Origin: Pyrrhosoma nymphula
Lineage: Eukaryota; Arthropoda; Insecta; Odonata; Coenagrionidae
Assembly (NCBI GenBank): GCA_963573305.1
Contig: OY754331.1
Coordinates: 71,661,275-71,725,274 of the forward strand
Length of the DNA: 64,000 nucleotides
Direction: 5' to 3'
Numbering within the stretch: the first letter of the stretch is position 1; every line of letters starts with the position of its first letter. The notes under the pieces are model-generated. The model saw only the letters and a list, made by a program, of their open reading frames with translations, was not told where the DNA came from and did no database searches. The translations under genes and the position numbers were made by a program. Shown here piece after piece: positions 1 to 11,649 of the stretch.

Positions 1-1254
1 AGATAAACTAGATATTTATTATCGTGACAAAAAAGGACGCTGCAGTTTTTCAATAATTTTGCCTAGTACCACTACTTGCAACGTAGATGTATCATCTTCA
101 GGTGCTAAATTTCAAAGGAATAACCAGAGGCAGCATAGAAGATAAGCCGAGGCAATATGCGCGCATCAGGCAACTCTGCTTTTATTTTATACCTGAATAT
201 GACACCAACGCCAAAAATAAAACAGTTAGAAGTAATACTTTTAAAAAATTTGGGTAACAGAGAACAGAAAATGTTTTTAGATGAAAGAAAATGTAAAATA
301 TTCATCATCCCGGAACAATGTCCTAATTGCCTTCCCCATCGAAACACAACCTTTTCTGTAATAGGAGGAACGCTAGGAACAAACGCAACGCTGCTAGTTA
401 AAGAATAAATCACTTTGTAATTTTCCACTGTTAATGTAACTTTGAACGCACTTCGTAATTTTCCACTCTACCGAACGTTGTCGAACTCTTATGATGATGT
501 TGTGACATCTCAACCGGTCGGCTATATTAAAAGTCACTAATTCTTCGTTGTTCTTCAACTATGTCACGATTCCACAAGGTTACTTCGCCCACCATCACGT
601 GAATACGCAACGATCCGGATAATTAGGGCGAAAATGTGTGTCGAAAAAGAAGGAGGGGGAGCTTATACTTTTTTTCCATTTCTGTGGCACACAGACGCTG
701 CTAATTACCATTTTCATGCGATATCTCTCTTTGGAGGCGGGCGACAACCCGTCGACATGCCGGAATAGAGTGGAGAGAATGAGAGGGAGAGGAGGTCAGT
801 ATGCAGATCGATGTAAATGAGCACGGCCAACACCCTGCCCACCCCACACATATCCGGTGAACCCCCTACCCCTCAACGAAAACAGGGTCGTCACTACGCC
901 CCCCCGCCCTTTTTACACACAGACTAGCCGCGACAATCATCCCGCACTGCGGTGGACCACGCGTCGCCACGCTCGGAGAGAGGGCTGTGACCTCGGACTC
1001 GCAAGCTCAAGGTCGTAGCTACTGGCTTCCTTCCTAGGTAGACCCCCACTCTACCACTACTAGTTCATCTACAACTAAGTTGTACTCCTCGCTGGTATAA
1101 GAAAAGCACCCTCAGCTGCTGCTTTACTGAGAACCAAAAGCCTGAATACTATAAACAAAGAGCTGCGAAAATCTAGAAAAAAGTTGACCGCACGACCAGT
1201 TTGAAAAACAAATCAATAAGAAAAAGATTAAAATTTTAGCATGCAGAAATGAGT
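1..1254. other. No gene seen; AT-rich then CpG-rich stretch
   Basis: I see no recognisable gene here. The first 600 bases are AT-rich. About 600-1050 is richer in C, G and CpG, with a C-rich run near 900-910. No coding family or clear repeat was recognised. Confidence 0.5.
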
Positions 1255-1605
1255 TGCTGAATTAAGAAGTCACACTGGAGTGGAGTGGAGAAGCCATAGG
1301 TGGAGAGAAAGTAGAGCAAGTGGATTCCTACACCTACCTCGTAAGCACTATCACTTGGACGGAAGAAGTAAAACGCAGAATAGCCTAAGCTAAGAAAGTG
1401 TTAATGGTGAAAAAGGCAAATATTGTGTTAAAAGAAGATAGGACTACGAATGAGGAAACAGCATGTGAAAACATTCCTATGGAGCGTGGCACTATGGATC
1501 GGACACATGGACCATTGGAAAAGCATACAAGATAAGATTAGGAGTTTTAGAAACCTGGTGTTGGAGGCGGATAAGAGGATCATATGGACAAATAAAATTT
1601 GATCT
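1255..1605 (+). pseudogene. LINE reverse-transcriptase C-terminal fragment, decayed
   Basis: Translated with frame changes, this reads like the segment after the catalytic core of a non-LTR retrotransposon reverse transcriptase: VEQVDSYTYLVSTIT, then KRRIA and AKK, then LRMRKQHVKTFLWSVAL. The family pattern is a Y-L-G-S-T-I block followed by KRRIA..AK and then a K-x-F-x-W-S-V-x-L block before a G-x-E-T-W-T motif. Stop codons and at least one frameshift break it, so it is a dead remnant. The LRMRKQ...SVAL part resembles the fragment at 9.0-9.4 kb, suggesting one family. Limits are approximate. The family name is not assigned because the diagnostic catalytic domain is missing. Confidence 0.7.
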
Positions 1606-2254
1606 TGTTTAAAGTCTTTTCATCGTTAACCGGTTCATGTCGCCTTCCCAGCTTCCTATTTTTTAAGGCGTGTCGTGCTCATTCTCCGTGACCCTTGGAG
1701 GAGCCGTAGAGTCTTGCTCGGAAGGGACTCTTGTGGTGTCTAGGCTGTCTGTGGGGCGTTTGTAGCGATCCCATGGCCAATCATCGATCTTAGCGAGTTT
1801 GCTGATCGACGAATTCTCTGAATTAGCCGCCGTCACGCGATCTTCGGCAAGTGGACTCCAACTCAAGGGGCTCCAACATCCCATCCCGGTGCATCTCGGA
1901 GACGTGGTCATATGGCCTTTGTCACAGGATCATCCGCAGTGCAGAATTCTGTACCATCTGAATTCGGTAGAAGGTAGACTCGGGCATTCCAGACCATACA
2001 AGCGCTGCGTACTCAATTCAATACTCCTTATATAGGCTGTACATTTTTAGTATTGAATGACTGAAGGAACAAAGTTTTTTTCTCGCAAGAATTTTTCATT
2101 TTTTAGGAAACCGCATAACAATTGCCTTGGAATGGGAACTAATGACCGAGGTACTTGCGACTAATGTTAAATGAGTAGCATAGCGAGAATACAGCGAGAT
2201 CTTAGCAGTGGTAATTTTAACTTCAACATCTCCTTGTGTGGTTATTGAATTTGA
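1606..2254. other. No gene seen
   Basis: Only short overlapping frames of 78-82 codons on both strands are present, with no family resemblance. No repeat structure was recognised. Confidence 0.45.
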
Positions 2255-2646
2255 CATAGTGTATGCATTTTTTACGTCATTTTGGGAGGATTCATGTAAT
2301 CCAGAGTAGCAATTTTAATTATTTCTTCATTCCGTTGGAATACAACGGGCAGCATCTACTGAACTTATGAATATATTTAAACAAATGCTTCATAGTGTAT
2401 ATATTTTTACGTCATTTTGGGAGGATTCATGTAATCCAGAGTAGCAATTTTAATTATTTCTTCATTCCGTTGGAATACAACGGGCAGCATCTACTGAACT
2501 TATGAATATATTCAAACAAATGCTTCATAGTGTATATATTTTGCACGTAATTTTGGGAGGATTCATGTAATCCAGTGCAACAATTTAAATTATTTTTTAT
2601 CGGGCAGCGTCTACTGGTAACTTACGAAAATATTCAAACAAGGGAT
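2255..2646 (+). repeat. Tandem array, about 135-bp unit, three copies
   Basis: Three head-to-tail copies begin at 2255, 2391 and 2526, each opening with CATAGTGTAT. Copies one and two are nearly identical and share the block TTTTGGGAGGATTCATGTAA. The third is more diverged and carries an internal deletion. The spacing of 136 and 135 bp is regular. There is no open frame through the array. It could be a small satellite patch or an internally repeated part of a transposon. Confidence 0.9.
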
Positions 2647-4448
2647 AAACATGTAGGAACTAATTCTTTCCCGGTGAATACTGGGTACGGACTCCTCTCG
2701 GGTTACAATCGGGTCAATACTACTATTTCATCCGACGTTTAGATGGGCGTCTCGCTTACCATCATCATCAATGCTGCGGTAATTTTCAGTGAAAATTGAC
2801 CGCCTTAAATACCATGATGTGTTAAAAATTGGCCGACTTATACACCATCCGCAGGGAGCTCAGGTGACTACTGATTGGATAATTGTTACCCTCCTATCCT
2901 GCTCACTTTACCGAGAATGAAATGGAAGAATTGACCCGGCGTGTAGCCCGAAAATATTTCATATAAAGGATAAACATTATTCCCAGTATAGTACCCAAAG
3001 CGGACTAATCTCTTTTCCAAGCCCTCTATATTAGGCACATTTTTTAAGATGAGAATTCCTACCAATAGAAATACTTCCCTAATCTCTTTTCAAGCAAATT
3101 ACTCTCCATGGCAATTCCCTTTCTCAACACATCTGCATTAAGATAGTTTGAGCAAGTTATAACTTCACCTAGAATTTTATGAAATGACCTCATTATAAAA
3201 CTCACCTTTCCAATTATATCAAAATATAACCCTTGCTGGAATACTTTTCGAGAAATTTGCCTAAACGTATAAGCTGTTTTACATGGGATATATTACGCCT
3301 GTGCGCTTTTGAGGAAGTGTATAGAAAAAAAAATTCTAACGCCTGGATTTCGTCAAAAAACTAACGGTGTGAAGATTGTAAGTTTCCTAAACTATTTATA
3401 AAAATCTATCAATTATTTACCGCATCAGGTTTTACAGAATCGCAAAAAACCTCCTGTTGTGTAGGCCCTTTCGCTGTACGGCGTGAAAAAATGAGTCAAG
3501 TTAGAGACTTATATAGGTTTATTCATTGACAATTTTTGTCATATATGACTATTATTTTATCGCCATTGGTATTACAATGTATTCTTACAGGCGCTGAAAT
3601 TAAAAAATAAAATTCGAATATGGTCTCCATTATGACAAGGTCTCTTACTCAAACTAACTTAGGCTTCACAGAGTGCCGGACCGCTCAATCGTTAAGGCTC
3701 TCTACGGCCCTCCTCTAATTTTCATTTCGTTCCCCTGATGCGTCCGTGAGACCGGTCTCAGCCTCTCGGACCCACTCTCTAAGCCGACTCTAGTCTTGTC
3801 ATCACGTGTCACCCCAAGGGACAAAGCCAACGGAGTTAACACAACTTCAACGAGGGAGAAAGTCAAACCGTTGACCTTTTACGGTTCGTCAAGCTTTGGC
3901 GACTTTCCAGGAGGAAACTCAACTCTGACTCATAATTAGGACGAGATCCCCCCGGATGAGTGGATACTGAATCTAAAGCTTAAGGGCCATCTCTGAAATG
4001 TTGTGGGCGATAGTGAGGAATTTAATATACAGTGAGACAAGAATAGAAGCATTCAATGATACAACTTTACCGAAGGTAAATATTTCCATGGTCAGAAGAC
4101 GTTGTGTAAGCGTTGGTCCAAAATTTTATGATTAAGTCCACGTTTTAAAATGTGATTGAAATGAGTTTGTATTCCTCGGAATAGTTGAGGTTTGTCCTTT
4201 GTTAACGGAGAACCTTGAATTGATCTTGAGGTGAATTTGTTTCTGAATAAGTTTTCATTAAATATCTTGGGGTATCATTGTTTTTTAATCAAGTGTAAAT
4301 TTTTATTTTCTTATTTTACAGCAACTTGGTAATTATAGCTATTAAGTTTTTTGCATTCCTATTATATTGGTAGCTTCAATTCACGAATTCCTTCGAAGCT
4401 ACCTAGAGCTCACATAGTAATTTTTATTATATCTATTTCACACTGAAC
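2647..4448. other. No gene seen
   Basis: No family-level coding signal, tRNA-like sequence or clear repeat was found. About 3650-3960 is noticeably less AT-rich than its surroundings but contains no convincing frame. Confidence 0.45.
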
Positions 4449-4491
4449 ATTGAATATTAGATCAAGGTAGATGAGCTCTACGGCCTCTATA

Positions 4492-4656
4492 AATTAAACA
4501 GATAAAATATTTCTCCAATGGCCGTAAAATATATGCACCACTCGTCAAAAAAAAAAAAAAAATTAAATACTTACTGTGTTGGTTTGCGGGAATGAGGTTC
4601 CACAACAGGGACCAACCACAGCCTCTCCACCAGAATACCCTCCTGTGGTAGTTTAC
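4492..4656 (+). repeat. Left inverted arm of the foldback
   Basis: It begins AATTAAACAGATAAAATATT, contains an A tract of about 16 near 4546-4562, and ends GTAGTTTAC. It is the inverted counterpart of 5023-5191. Confidence 0.93.
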
Positions 4657-4692
4657 TTTCTACCTCGTGTTGCTAGTGTTTTTCCCTTCAGC

Positions 4693-4735
4693 TCGCTGAA
4701 GAGGACCACTTTGTGGTCGAAATACGCGTATACGA
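4693..4735 (+). ncRNA. Hammerhead ribozyme-like motif with intact core
   Basis: Elements in order: short helix I strand TCG (4693-4695); core CTGAAGA (4696-4702), which satisfies the CUGANGA consensus; one extra base; stem II GACCAC/GTGGTC with loop TTT (4704-4718); GAAA (4719-4722); the 10-bp palindrome ATACGCGTAT (4722-4731) where helix III should be; A at the cleavage position (4732); then CGA (4733-4735), pairing with TCG. Hammerheads are known in Penelope-like retroelements. The extra base between core and stem II departs from the classical hammerhead. A perfect palindrome cannot form a loop by itself, so pairing between two molecules is plausible. Self-cleavage is inferred, not shown. 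Confidence 0.6.
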
Positions 4736-5022
4736 ATTTCACCCTCGTTCCCTGTTTGTTGTTTTTCTATTTGACAACGCTCTTTTTGAGCTCTTCTCCC
4801 AGAAATCTGGGGCCCTGCTGTGTGTGTGAGTGAGTGTTTTGTATGATTGCGTGTGTGGTTGTGTAAATAACTTGGCAGCCTTAGTAGAGTCACTACAGCT
4901 CTCCGAAGGATCCCAGGTTATAACCCAGGAATCCTGAGCTAGGTCTCATTAGCCTACAAAGGATTCCAATTGGGTTGTGTGTGTGTGTCTGTGGTAGTCC
5001 CTGGCGAGGAAATTTTTTTCCC

Positions 5023-5191
5023 GTAAACTACCACAGGAGGGTATTCTGGTGGAGAGGCTGTGGTTGGTCCCTGTTGTGGAACCTCATTCCCGCAAACCAA
5101 CACAGTAAGTATTTAATTTTTTTTTTTTTTTTTTTTGACGAGTGGTGCATATATTTTACGGCCATTGAAGAAATATTTTATCTGTTTAATT
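5023..5191 (-). repeat. Right inverted arm of the foldback
   Basis: This is the reverse complement of the left arm, with a T tract of about 18 near 5118-5137 matching the A tract of the left arm. The sequence CAGTAAGT within the arm looks like a splice donor, but no exon is attached to it. Confidence 0.93.
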
Positions 5192-5200
5192 GAATATTAG

Positions 5201-8200
5201 CAATACATAACAACAATCAACTACCCTTCCCGCGCCACCTTCACGTCAAACACATCACCAGGATAAAGCACCAGTATTTCAGCAATTTCCTATCGTCATG
5301 AATAAAACATGAACTTTCAGGGGGGCGGGAATTGAAATCTAAGTACTATTGTATCACACTCACAACCTCTTCAAAGAAGTGAAAGTAAACAGAGTATGAG
5401 TAATAAAAATAAAATGTAGATTAATTTTCAAAAGCATGCAAATTTTTGATTTCATAACAGACGTTGTTTGGCCCTTCCTTGCTTTAATTAATAACGAGTT
5501 TTCCACTCAAAAACATTACACTATGATTTTTATTAATATAAATCTACCAAAGGCCTTTAGGGGGTATGATATCACCAAAACATTCGCCCTAATCCCATTT
5601 CCGTGCCCCTGCAAATCGTGATATCATTTTCCTCTCCATTTAATGGCTACATACACGGCTGCCCGACCAAAGACCCTGACGGCGGCTAACAGGGCAATAC
5701 GCGAGTGTAGTTGCATTAATATTCCCAAGCATCGGAATGAATTTACAAACTACAATACCAAAATGAGATGTATGTAGCAGAGAGAGATTCAGCAATCCAT
5801 TTCCCTAGGCAAAATCCACGATCGTAGGACAAAATGATGAGTAGTACCATGATTAAATATATTGCATCTTCTATCTTTCACATAACTAACTTCAAAACCT
5901 CTCCCTCTTTTCTTTCACCATTTGTGTCCAAGCACACACTGCCACTCTAATCTATTCATAGATTCCAATCCAGGGATTATAATTCTTGAATTTCACTTAT
6001 GTACCTTAACCGCGCAATATTGCAGTTTTGACGCGCATGCGTCATTAAAATCAGACCGAAAATGGAGTATCAGGAAGAGAATGGCAGTGAAACGTTTCCA
6101 GAGTGATCCATTCTGACTTTATAACTTAGTGACTTAAATCAATGAGTTCTCATTCGATACGGTACACTAAGATGCAAGCATACCCTTGAATTGGAGCCGC
6201 GTATGCGCGAGTGATGGCTCACTGGCAACTGGAGACCATTTTGGGCCTGGGGAAAAGTTTCCGCGCAGTATACATCGCGACTACAATGTACTAGGGCTCT
6301 GACTACGGTCTCAAACGAAATATATCTTCCACATTTGGCCAGTGAAGCCTATAATTTACTTTTTACCACATTTTTCGGTGAAAAATGAAAAATATTTAAT
6401 GCTATTTCTAGTGAAGTTGAAGATCTCGACTCTTCGCCATTATGGATAAGGATAAGAGTGCATAAAATCGTTTAGTAGGCTAATTTTACCATTCGTTCAC
6501 TCTATTTTCGAGTTCATTCACCCAGTTATCCATTCGCTAACCCTGAGACTTGTCCCAGCGAATCCGAACTGCTTGGAATTGTGAGACTATGTCACCAGTA
6601 TTTGGTAGTAAACATGTCCACTCGAGACACATGGTGTCACCAAGACTAAACACCAGTTGTCTACGAGAGTAGTCCCTATCATCTCCATAATCCTCTGGGG
6701 ACTAGAATTTAGAGACTCAATCTCAAGAATTTTTATCTCCAGTGGGTACTAACCTTTAGGAAGGAGAGACTAATTAGCCATTGATCAGAACCACTACGCC
6801 CTTGAGCAACAGGAAACGGAGATTAGGCTTCGGGAACATCGGTGAGTCGAGAATGTGCTCGCATCGAACTACGGCGCAAGAAACTTCACGGCTGCTAATT
6901 CTAACCCGCAAACACCGACGTATTCAAGTTTAACACAATCCAGTCCTCCTCAATTCCACATCCAAGAATGCTGCCAAGAATCTACGAAGTATGTACGTTT
7001 TCTCGCCTTAACGATCAGTAACTAAGACACGCAACTTCAGTAATGTCTTTTTCTGCTAAGTACATACTTGATATTTTGACTATTTTCCACGACATTTATC
7101 ATTTGTTAAAGTTTAATGCCAAAAAAATGTTTTATCCATGCTAGACTCACATATTAATAATGATGAACCGGGGATTTTCTTCACGCGAAATTCTAAGTCG
7201 TATTAAGTAAATATCATGTAATTTCCATGAATTAGCTTTTAACTACTCCTCAAATTCACACTGAATAGTGTACAACTCTTAAAAAGTTAAAAAAATGCAA
7301 GGGAAGGAAAATTAAGAAAATGAATGAGGGGAATGTGAAGGAGCGTTACGCCTCTGCGAGGTTGAAAAGTTATTCCTTTTTTTAACTCAATGCGTTCAGC
7401 CATTCACGAAATGAATCGAAGATTCACAAAATACAACGTTATCAACTGGATCCTTTTTTTGCAATATGGTTATGCTCATGATCCATAATCGCTTTTATTT
7501 GCCCATATTTTAACCCAAGTTGGAAAAGTATTAATAATCACACCGACATAAACTTAATTTTTAGACGTTATTGCCACTCCAGAAATATCGAAAAGAAAAT
7601 TAGCTCGACTAATAGTGGTGCTACATTGAAAAAAGGCACATGTTTTCAACCAATTGGGGGGGGGGGGGAAGACAACCTGAGATCCTATTACTCTCCAGGA
7701 AAACCTCATCTTAAGTAGAAAATGATGCCAGAGATTTTTACACTTTCAATTGATGGTTGCGGATGATAGAAAATACTGCACATACACAGAACTACATGCA
7801 TAGAACTACTCCATAGCATTCATATTAAAGGTAGGATCAACTATTAAACCAGCTACAATTACAAGCATTAAGTATAAAACACCACTAAATACGTCAAAGC
7901 CTCTTTGATGATACTACCAAAATTAATTATATGCACCCATGCGTCATATTTTATTTAACATGACACGCAAGAACGTGACAGCATGTCCACGGTTTCAGTT
8001 GCGGCGCATGCCAAGGGTATTAAGAATACCTTCTCTATTAATAGCAGAAAATGAATAATTATCCCTTATATCGTGATGAGGAGCTACTTTCACAAATATC
8101 TCAGGATATTTCAGGAAATTAAATCGGCGGACATTGCATTCTGAAAAGCTTCTATGAGTATGGCGTATTTTTCTCAATTAAAAACTACTCCTATAAGTCT

Positions 8201-8954
8201 TAGAGTGGCTTAATCAAGCGCATATATCATTTCAAAAGTGTACTTCAAATTAAAGAGACTTTTGACATAATTTAAAAAGAATTATTTACTGGCAACGAAT
8301 TGAAAATAGTTTTGCATAACCCGATTAGATACCTTTAATGCAAAGGATAAACAGACGTTCCGCGTAACGTTTATCATGAAACTAGTAAATGTGCTTTAAT
8401 ACACTCCAAAACAGCTCTTGGTAGCAAAATGAATTACTATGGTGCCATTTCGTCGGCATTAATTAAGTTGCCTCGCCAAAATAAAATGGGGATGTAATCC
8501 ACATTCCTGCCTAGATTTTGCACATACACAGTACGGAAATCATAATCATTAGAATTGTTGCCTACTGCGGAAAAGTAAATTACCCCGTTTTGAGAAACTT
8601 TAGACCAGTTATTTATTATTTACGGCGTATTCATAAGCTCAGTTAACGTAGCCAATGGGAAAACTCTAAGAGATGCATAAAAAAATAAATCACTTACCAA
8701 GCCTCATAATCATTTCAGCGGACATCAATCCTATGGTAGCACAAATGCAGTTCCTCACTTCATTCTTCTTTCAACTTATTTATGCATTCCTTCAGAAATG
8801 TAAATAATAATATCCATCATAATTTGCCGGTCATATGCTCCATCCTTGGCATTCCTCGGTGATTCTTCCCACCCCCTATCTTCTCCTTCCATTACTGTTT
8901 TCGGGAGGATGCTGTCTCAGAATTTGACAAATAAGTTCAATTATTATTAATCAT
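5201..8954. other. No gene seen; 3.7 kb of AT-rich intergenic DNA
   Basis: No coding family was recognised on either strand. A run of 13 G lies at 7656-7668. A weak B-box-like string near 5330-5345 on the minus strand could be a decayed SINE, but its other half is not clear. Confidence 0.45.
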
Positions 8955-9390
8955 TCAAACCTAAGATTGTTTTCGGCAGTCTTCCATTCTACCATTTCTC
9001 TTGCTAACTCCATAAGTACCTTTAGCTCTTCTACTTCATGCCTAGTTTTCGCAGTTCTATGTATTTGTGCCTCGGACTTTCTCGTTGTGCTTTCCCTTTG
9101 ATTTCACATTCCTTAAGTCTCAAATTATGGCCTATCCATCTGGGCCTTGTCTTTCTGCTAGTGCTCCATACGAGTTTCTCCTCCTCTATTCTGCTGTACA
9201 CCACCTCGTTTCTGATCCTCTCCAGCCATTTGATCATCAGCAACCGCCTTCCAAACAAAGTTTGGAAAGTCTGTATTATCTTCTGTTCTAACTTTCCAAT
9301 GGTCCATGTCGCTGGGCCATAAGGTAAAACACTGCATGCGAATATTTTCAGATACTGCTTCCTATTTCGTAATCTCATTTTATTTTAACG
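8955..9390 (-). pseudogene. LINE reverse-transcriptase C-terminal fragment
   Basis: A 115-codon open frame (9378 to 9031) carries the post-catalytic part of a non-LTR retrotransposon protein. Visible blocks are PYGPATWTIGKLEQ, then FGRRLLMIKWLERIRNE, then RPRWIGHNLRLKECEIKGKA. The usual order in these proteins is G-x-E-T-W, RRM-L-x-I-x-W-T-D-R-I-R-N-E, R-x-x-WIGH, and a final basic G-R-P-R segment. Here the final segment continues after a stop and a shift, reaching a tail like MVEWKTAEN near 8975. The aspartate-dyad catalytic domain is absent, so this is a 5'-truncated copy, as is usual for LINEs. It resembles the fragments at 1.3, 36 and 40 kb. Confidence 0.85.
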
Positions 9391-9635
9391 TATGTACCTT
9401 TTGTAATTATCCAAATAAGTTAGCCTCCCCTAATTCACCGAATTTTCAACATCCTTCTCAACTCTCCGTTGGGCTTCTTCATTGGTGATTTTATGCGTGT
9501 GTTTTATCTCCAGCACTCTTTATTTTAATACTTTCAATTTTCTCTAGCCTGCTGAAGGTCGACGTCCATCCAACATCAAATCAAAATAGCTCAGAATTTT
9601 TCCATAAAAACGACCGAAACGGAAGGCGGAGTTGG
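9391..9635. other. No gene seen
   Basis: This may include more decayed LINE sequence upstream of the 9.0-9.4 kb fragment, but I cannot align it with confidence. Confidence 0.35.
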
Positions 9636-9748
9636 CATTTTATTTTCCACAGCACACAATGGCCCAAAAAATGTTTATCTATAATTGCATTTTATCATTT
9701 TATTTTCCACAGTTCCCAATGGCACAAAAAATATTTATTCATAATTGA
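9636..9748 (+). repeat. Tandem duplication, 60-bp unit
   Basis: Two copies start at 9636 and 9696, each opening CATTTTATTTTCCACAG and followed by CAATGGC and an A run. They differ at a few positions. No function is evident. Confidence 0.85.
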
Positions 9749-11649
9749 GACTTGAACTTTTCTACATTGATTTCTTATTTCTACCAATTTGTAGCGAATT
9801 ACAAGAGTTATTATTAGAGTTATGGATACTAAATACTTGACGAAGTGAAGTCTGATGCAGCAGGGTGTTATAAAAACATTTAAATGAGTACTTTTTTACA
9901 TTTTTATCCCGGATCGTCACGAGACGTAACTGAAACAAGCGATCCCAGGAAGTTCGGTTATTTCAAACATTCCCCTCTATTATTTCTCCACCAGACTAGA
10001 ATTAAACTGACTATTCTCGCACCGGCAGACTGTGAATCCTGTCGCGATATTCTGTGAAGCGAGATGAAGAGCGTGCAAAGGGGTGGGGAAGAGGCAAACA
10101 CACAACAGGCAAACACGAGGAGCGGTCGGAAGTAAACCTCAGAGGGACTGCACCCAAGTGAGAGAGTGTGCATCGAGGATCCCGACAAACGCAAAATGCC
10201 GCACCTCCGGAATCGTCCCATGACACATGATTTTTTTTGGCGAAGAGGCGACAAATGGATCCGTAGAGAGGGAACAAAAAAAATAAACTGAAGAGAAAAA
10301 AGAGGGCGTTTGGATAGGCGCTGATGGAGAGGAAGGTAGGAATGTGTATGCACGAGCGATTGGCAAAAAAAAGTAAGGGAAGGGTGTTTGGTAATGCATT
10401 GAGAGGAGGGAGGGCTTAAATAGGGGGGAGGTGAATTACGTACGTTGAGGGGCACAGGGCGGGAGGGTTGAGTATGGAGGACGGAGGAGGACGATTTACC
10501 TGGAACGTGAAGGGGTTCTTCCTCCCCGTCGTCGTCGACGCACATACATACATTTCCAACACACCCGCCTCCCCCCCCCCATTTCACCCCTACTGTGTAC
10601 ACCCACTAGCGCCCCCCCCAGGGTGGCAAACATCCAGCGCTATTTCATTACCCTGCCCTCAGGGCCCTCCGCAAATTCCTCCGTCACCCACCAGCCCCTG
10701 GGGATAGATAGTCAATCCTCCTCTTCGTGCCTCTCCACCCCGCCCACGCTTCCGACCTTTCCCCACCCACACCTCAATTGTAAACCCACGACTTTGGGGG
10801 AGTGTATAAAAATACATCAACTGTCCTCCCGTTACAAAGCTATGAGCGCTATCGTGTGAAGACCCACGTTCCACTCGGATGGTTGGTTACCAGGAGGAGA
10901 GGCGACCGAACACACATTTTTGTGATTCCCAAGCATAGCTTATCATGACCTTGCTCATCGATCACCGCTTGAATAATTACTGTCGTATATTTAATATAAC
11001 CATTCTTAATCATTTTATGAATATAAAATTTCAATCAACATTGAACAACGACATTTCCACAAAAAATATATTCTCTTATAATTATATTACTTGGTTCGCA
11101 CCCCCATTTAACCTTCAACTATTCACTTCAAATCCATGGGGTTGGGATTGAATAAAAATACATTGATGGTCCCCCAGCCACAAATATTATACGTCCTCCA
11201 ACGGCGGGGAAGAGAAAACCTCGTTTGTACGAGTATTAAATAAATGAAAAAAGTACGGATCGTAACGAACACAAGAACGTATGAAAGTCAGCGAGTGACG
11301 TCACCAATTTAACTCTTCCGATAGATATTGATCTGTTACGAATGAGAAATAGGGAAACATTTCCTTGAAGCTTAAATTTAACAGCGGATTAGTGATCGAT
11401 TCAAATAACACTGATAAACAAAAATAAACTTTTGGTGGATATCTAGGTATCCAACATGCTTACTAAGACAATTGATTCATGCTGACTCATAACATGCAAA
11501 CCATTTGTCTCTCGTTCTCGAGATATTTGACATTAACCTTTTATCTATATTTAGCATTGAATCGAGGCAAAAAACTCACTAACCGAAGTTTCACTAGATC
11601 ACTTATTTATTGTATGCAATTAAATACAGGTATGAACAATATACCTCCT
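9749..11649. other. No gene seen; purine/pyrimidine-asymmetric island
   Basis: About 10040-10800 is strongly skewed (G/A-rich, then C-rich), giving long but meaningless frames on both strands, including one of 214 codons on the minus strand with proline/serine-rich simple sequence. A TATAAAAA string occurs near 10804 and a perfect CRE core TGACGTCA at 11296-11303. There is no exon evidence beside either. Confidence 0.4.

Larger units (their letters stand above)
4449..5200. mobile_element. Foldback element with long inverted arms, probably Penelope-related
   Basis: Two arms of about 165 bp (4492-4656 and 5023-5191) are inverted copies of each other. Apart from the poly(A)/poly(T) tract length and one C/T change near 4513, I see no differences. 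The 12-mer ATTGAATATTAG occurs at 4449-4460 and 5189-5200 and could be a target-site duplication, although it leaves about 30 bp outside the left arm and overlaps the end of the right arm. The centre holds a hammerhead-like motif. The Penelope link is inferred from that motif and from the two other inverted-repeat Penelope fragments in this window; no protein is encoded here. Near-identity of the arms suggests a young insertion or gene conversion. Confidence 0.75.

Noticed and set aside
5260..5390. Possible SINE from a B-box-like string on the minus strand
   Set aside because: Only one half of the promoter is convincing and no body shared with other SINEs was found.
9958..10602. 214-codon minus-strand frame
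   Set aside because: Low-complexity composition with no domain; competing frames occur on both strands.
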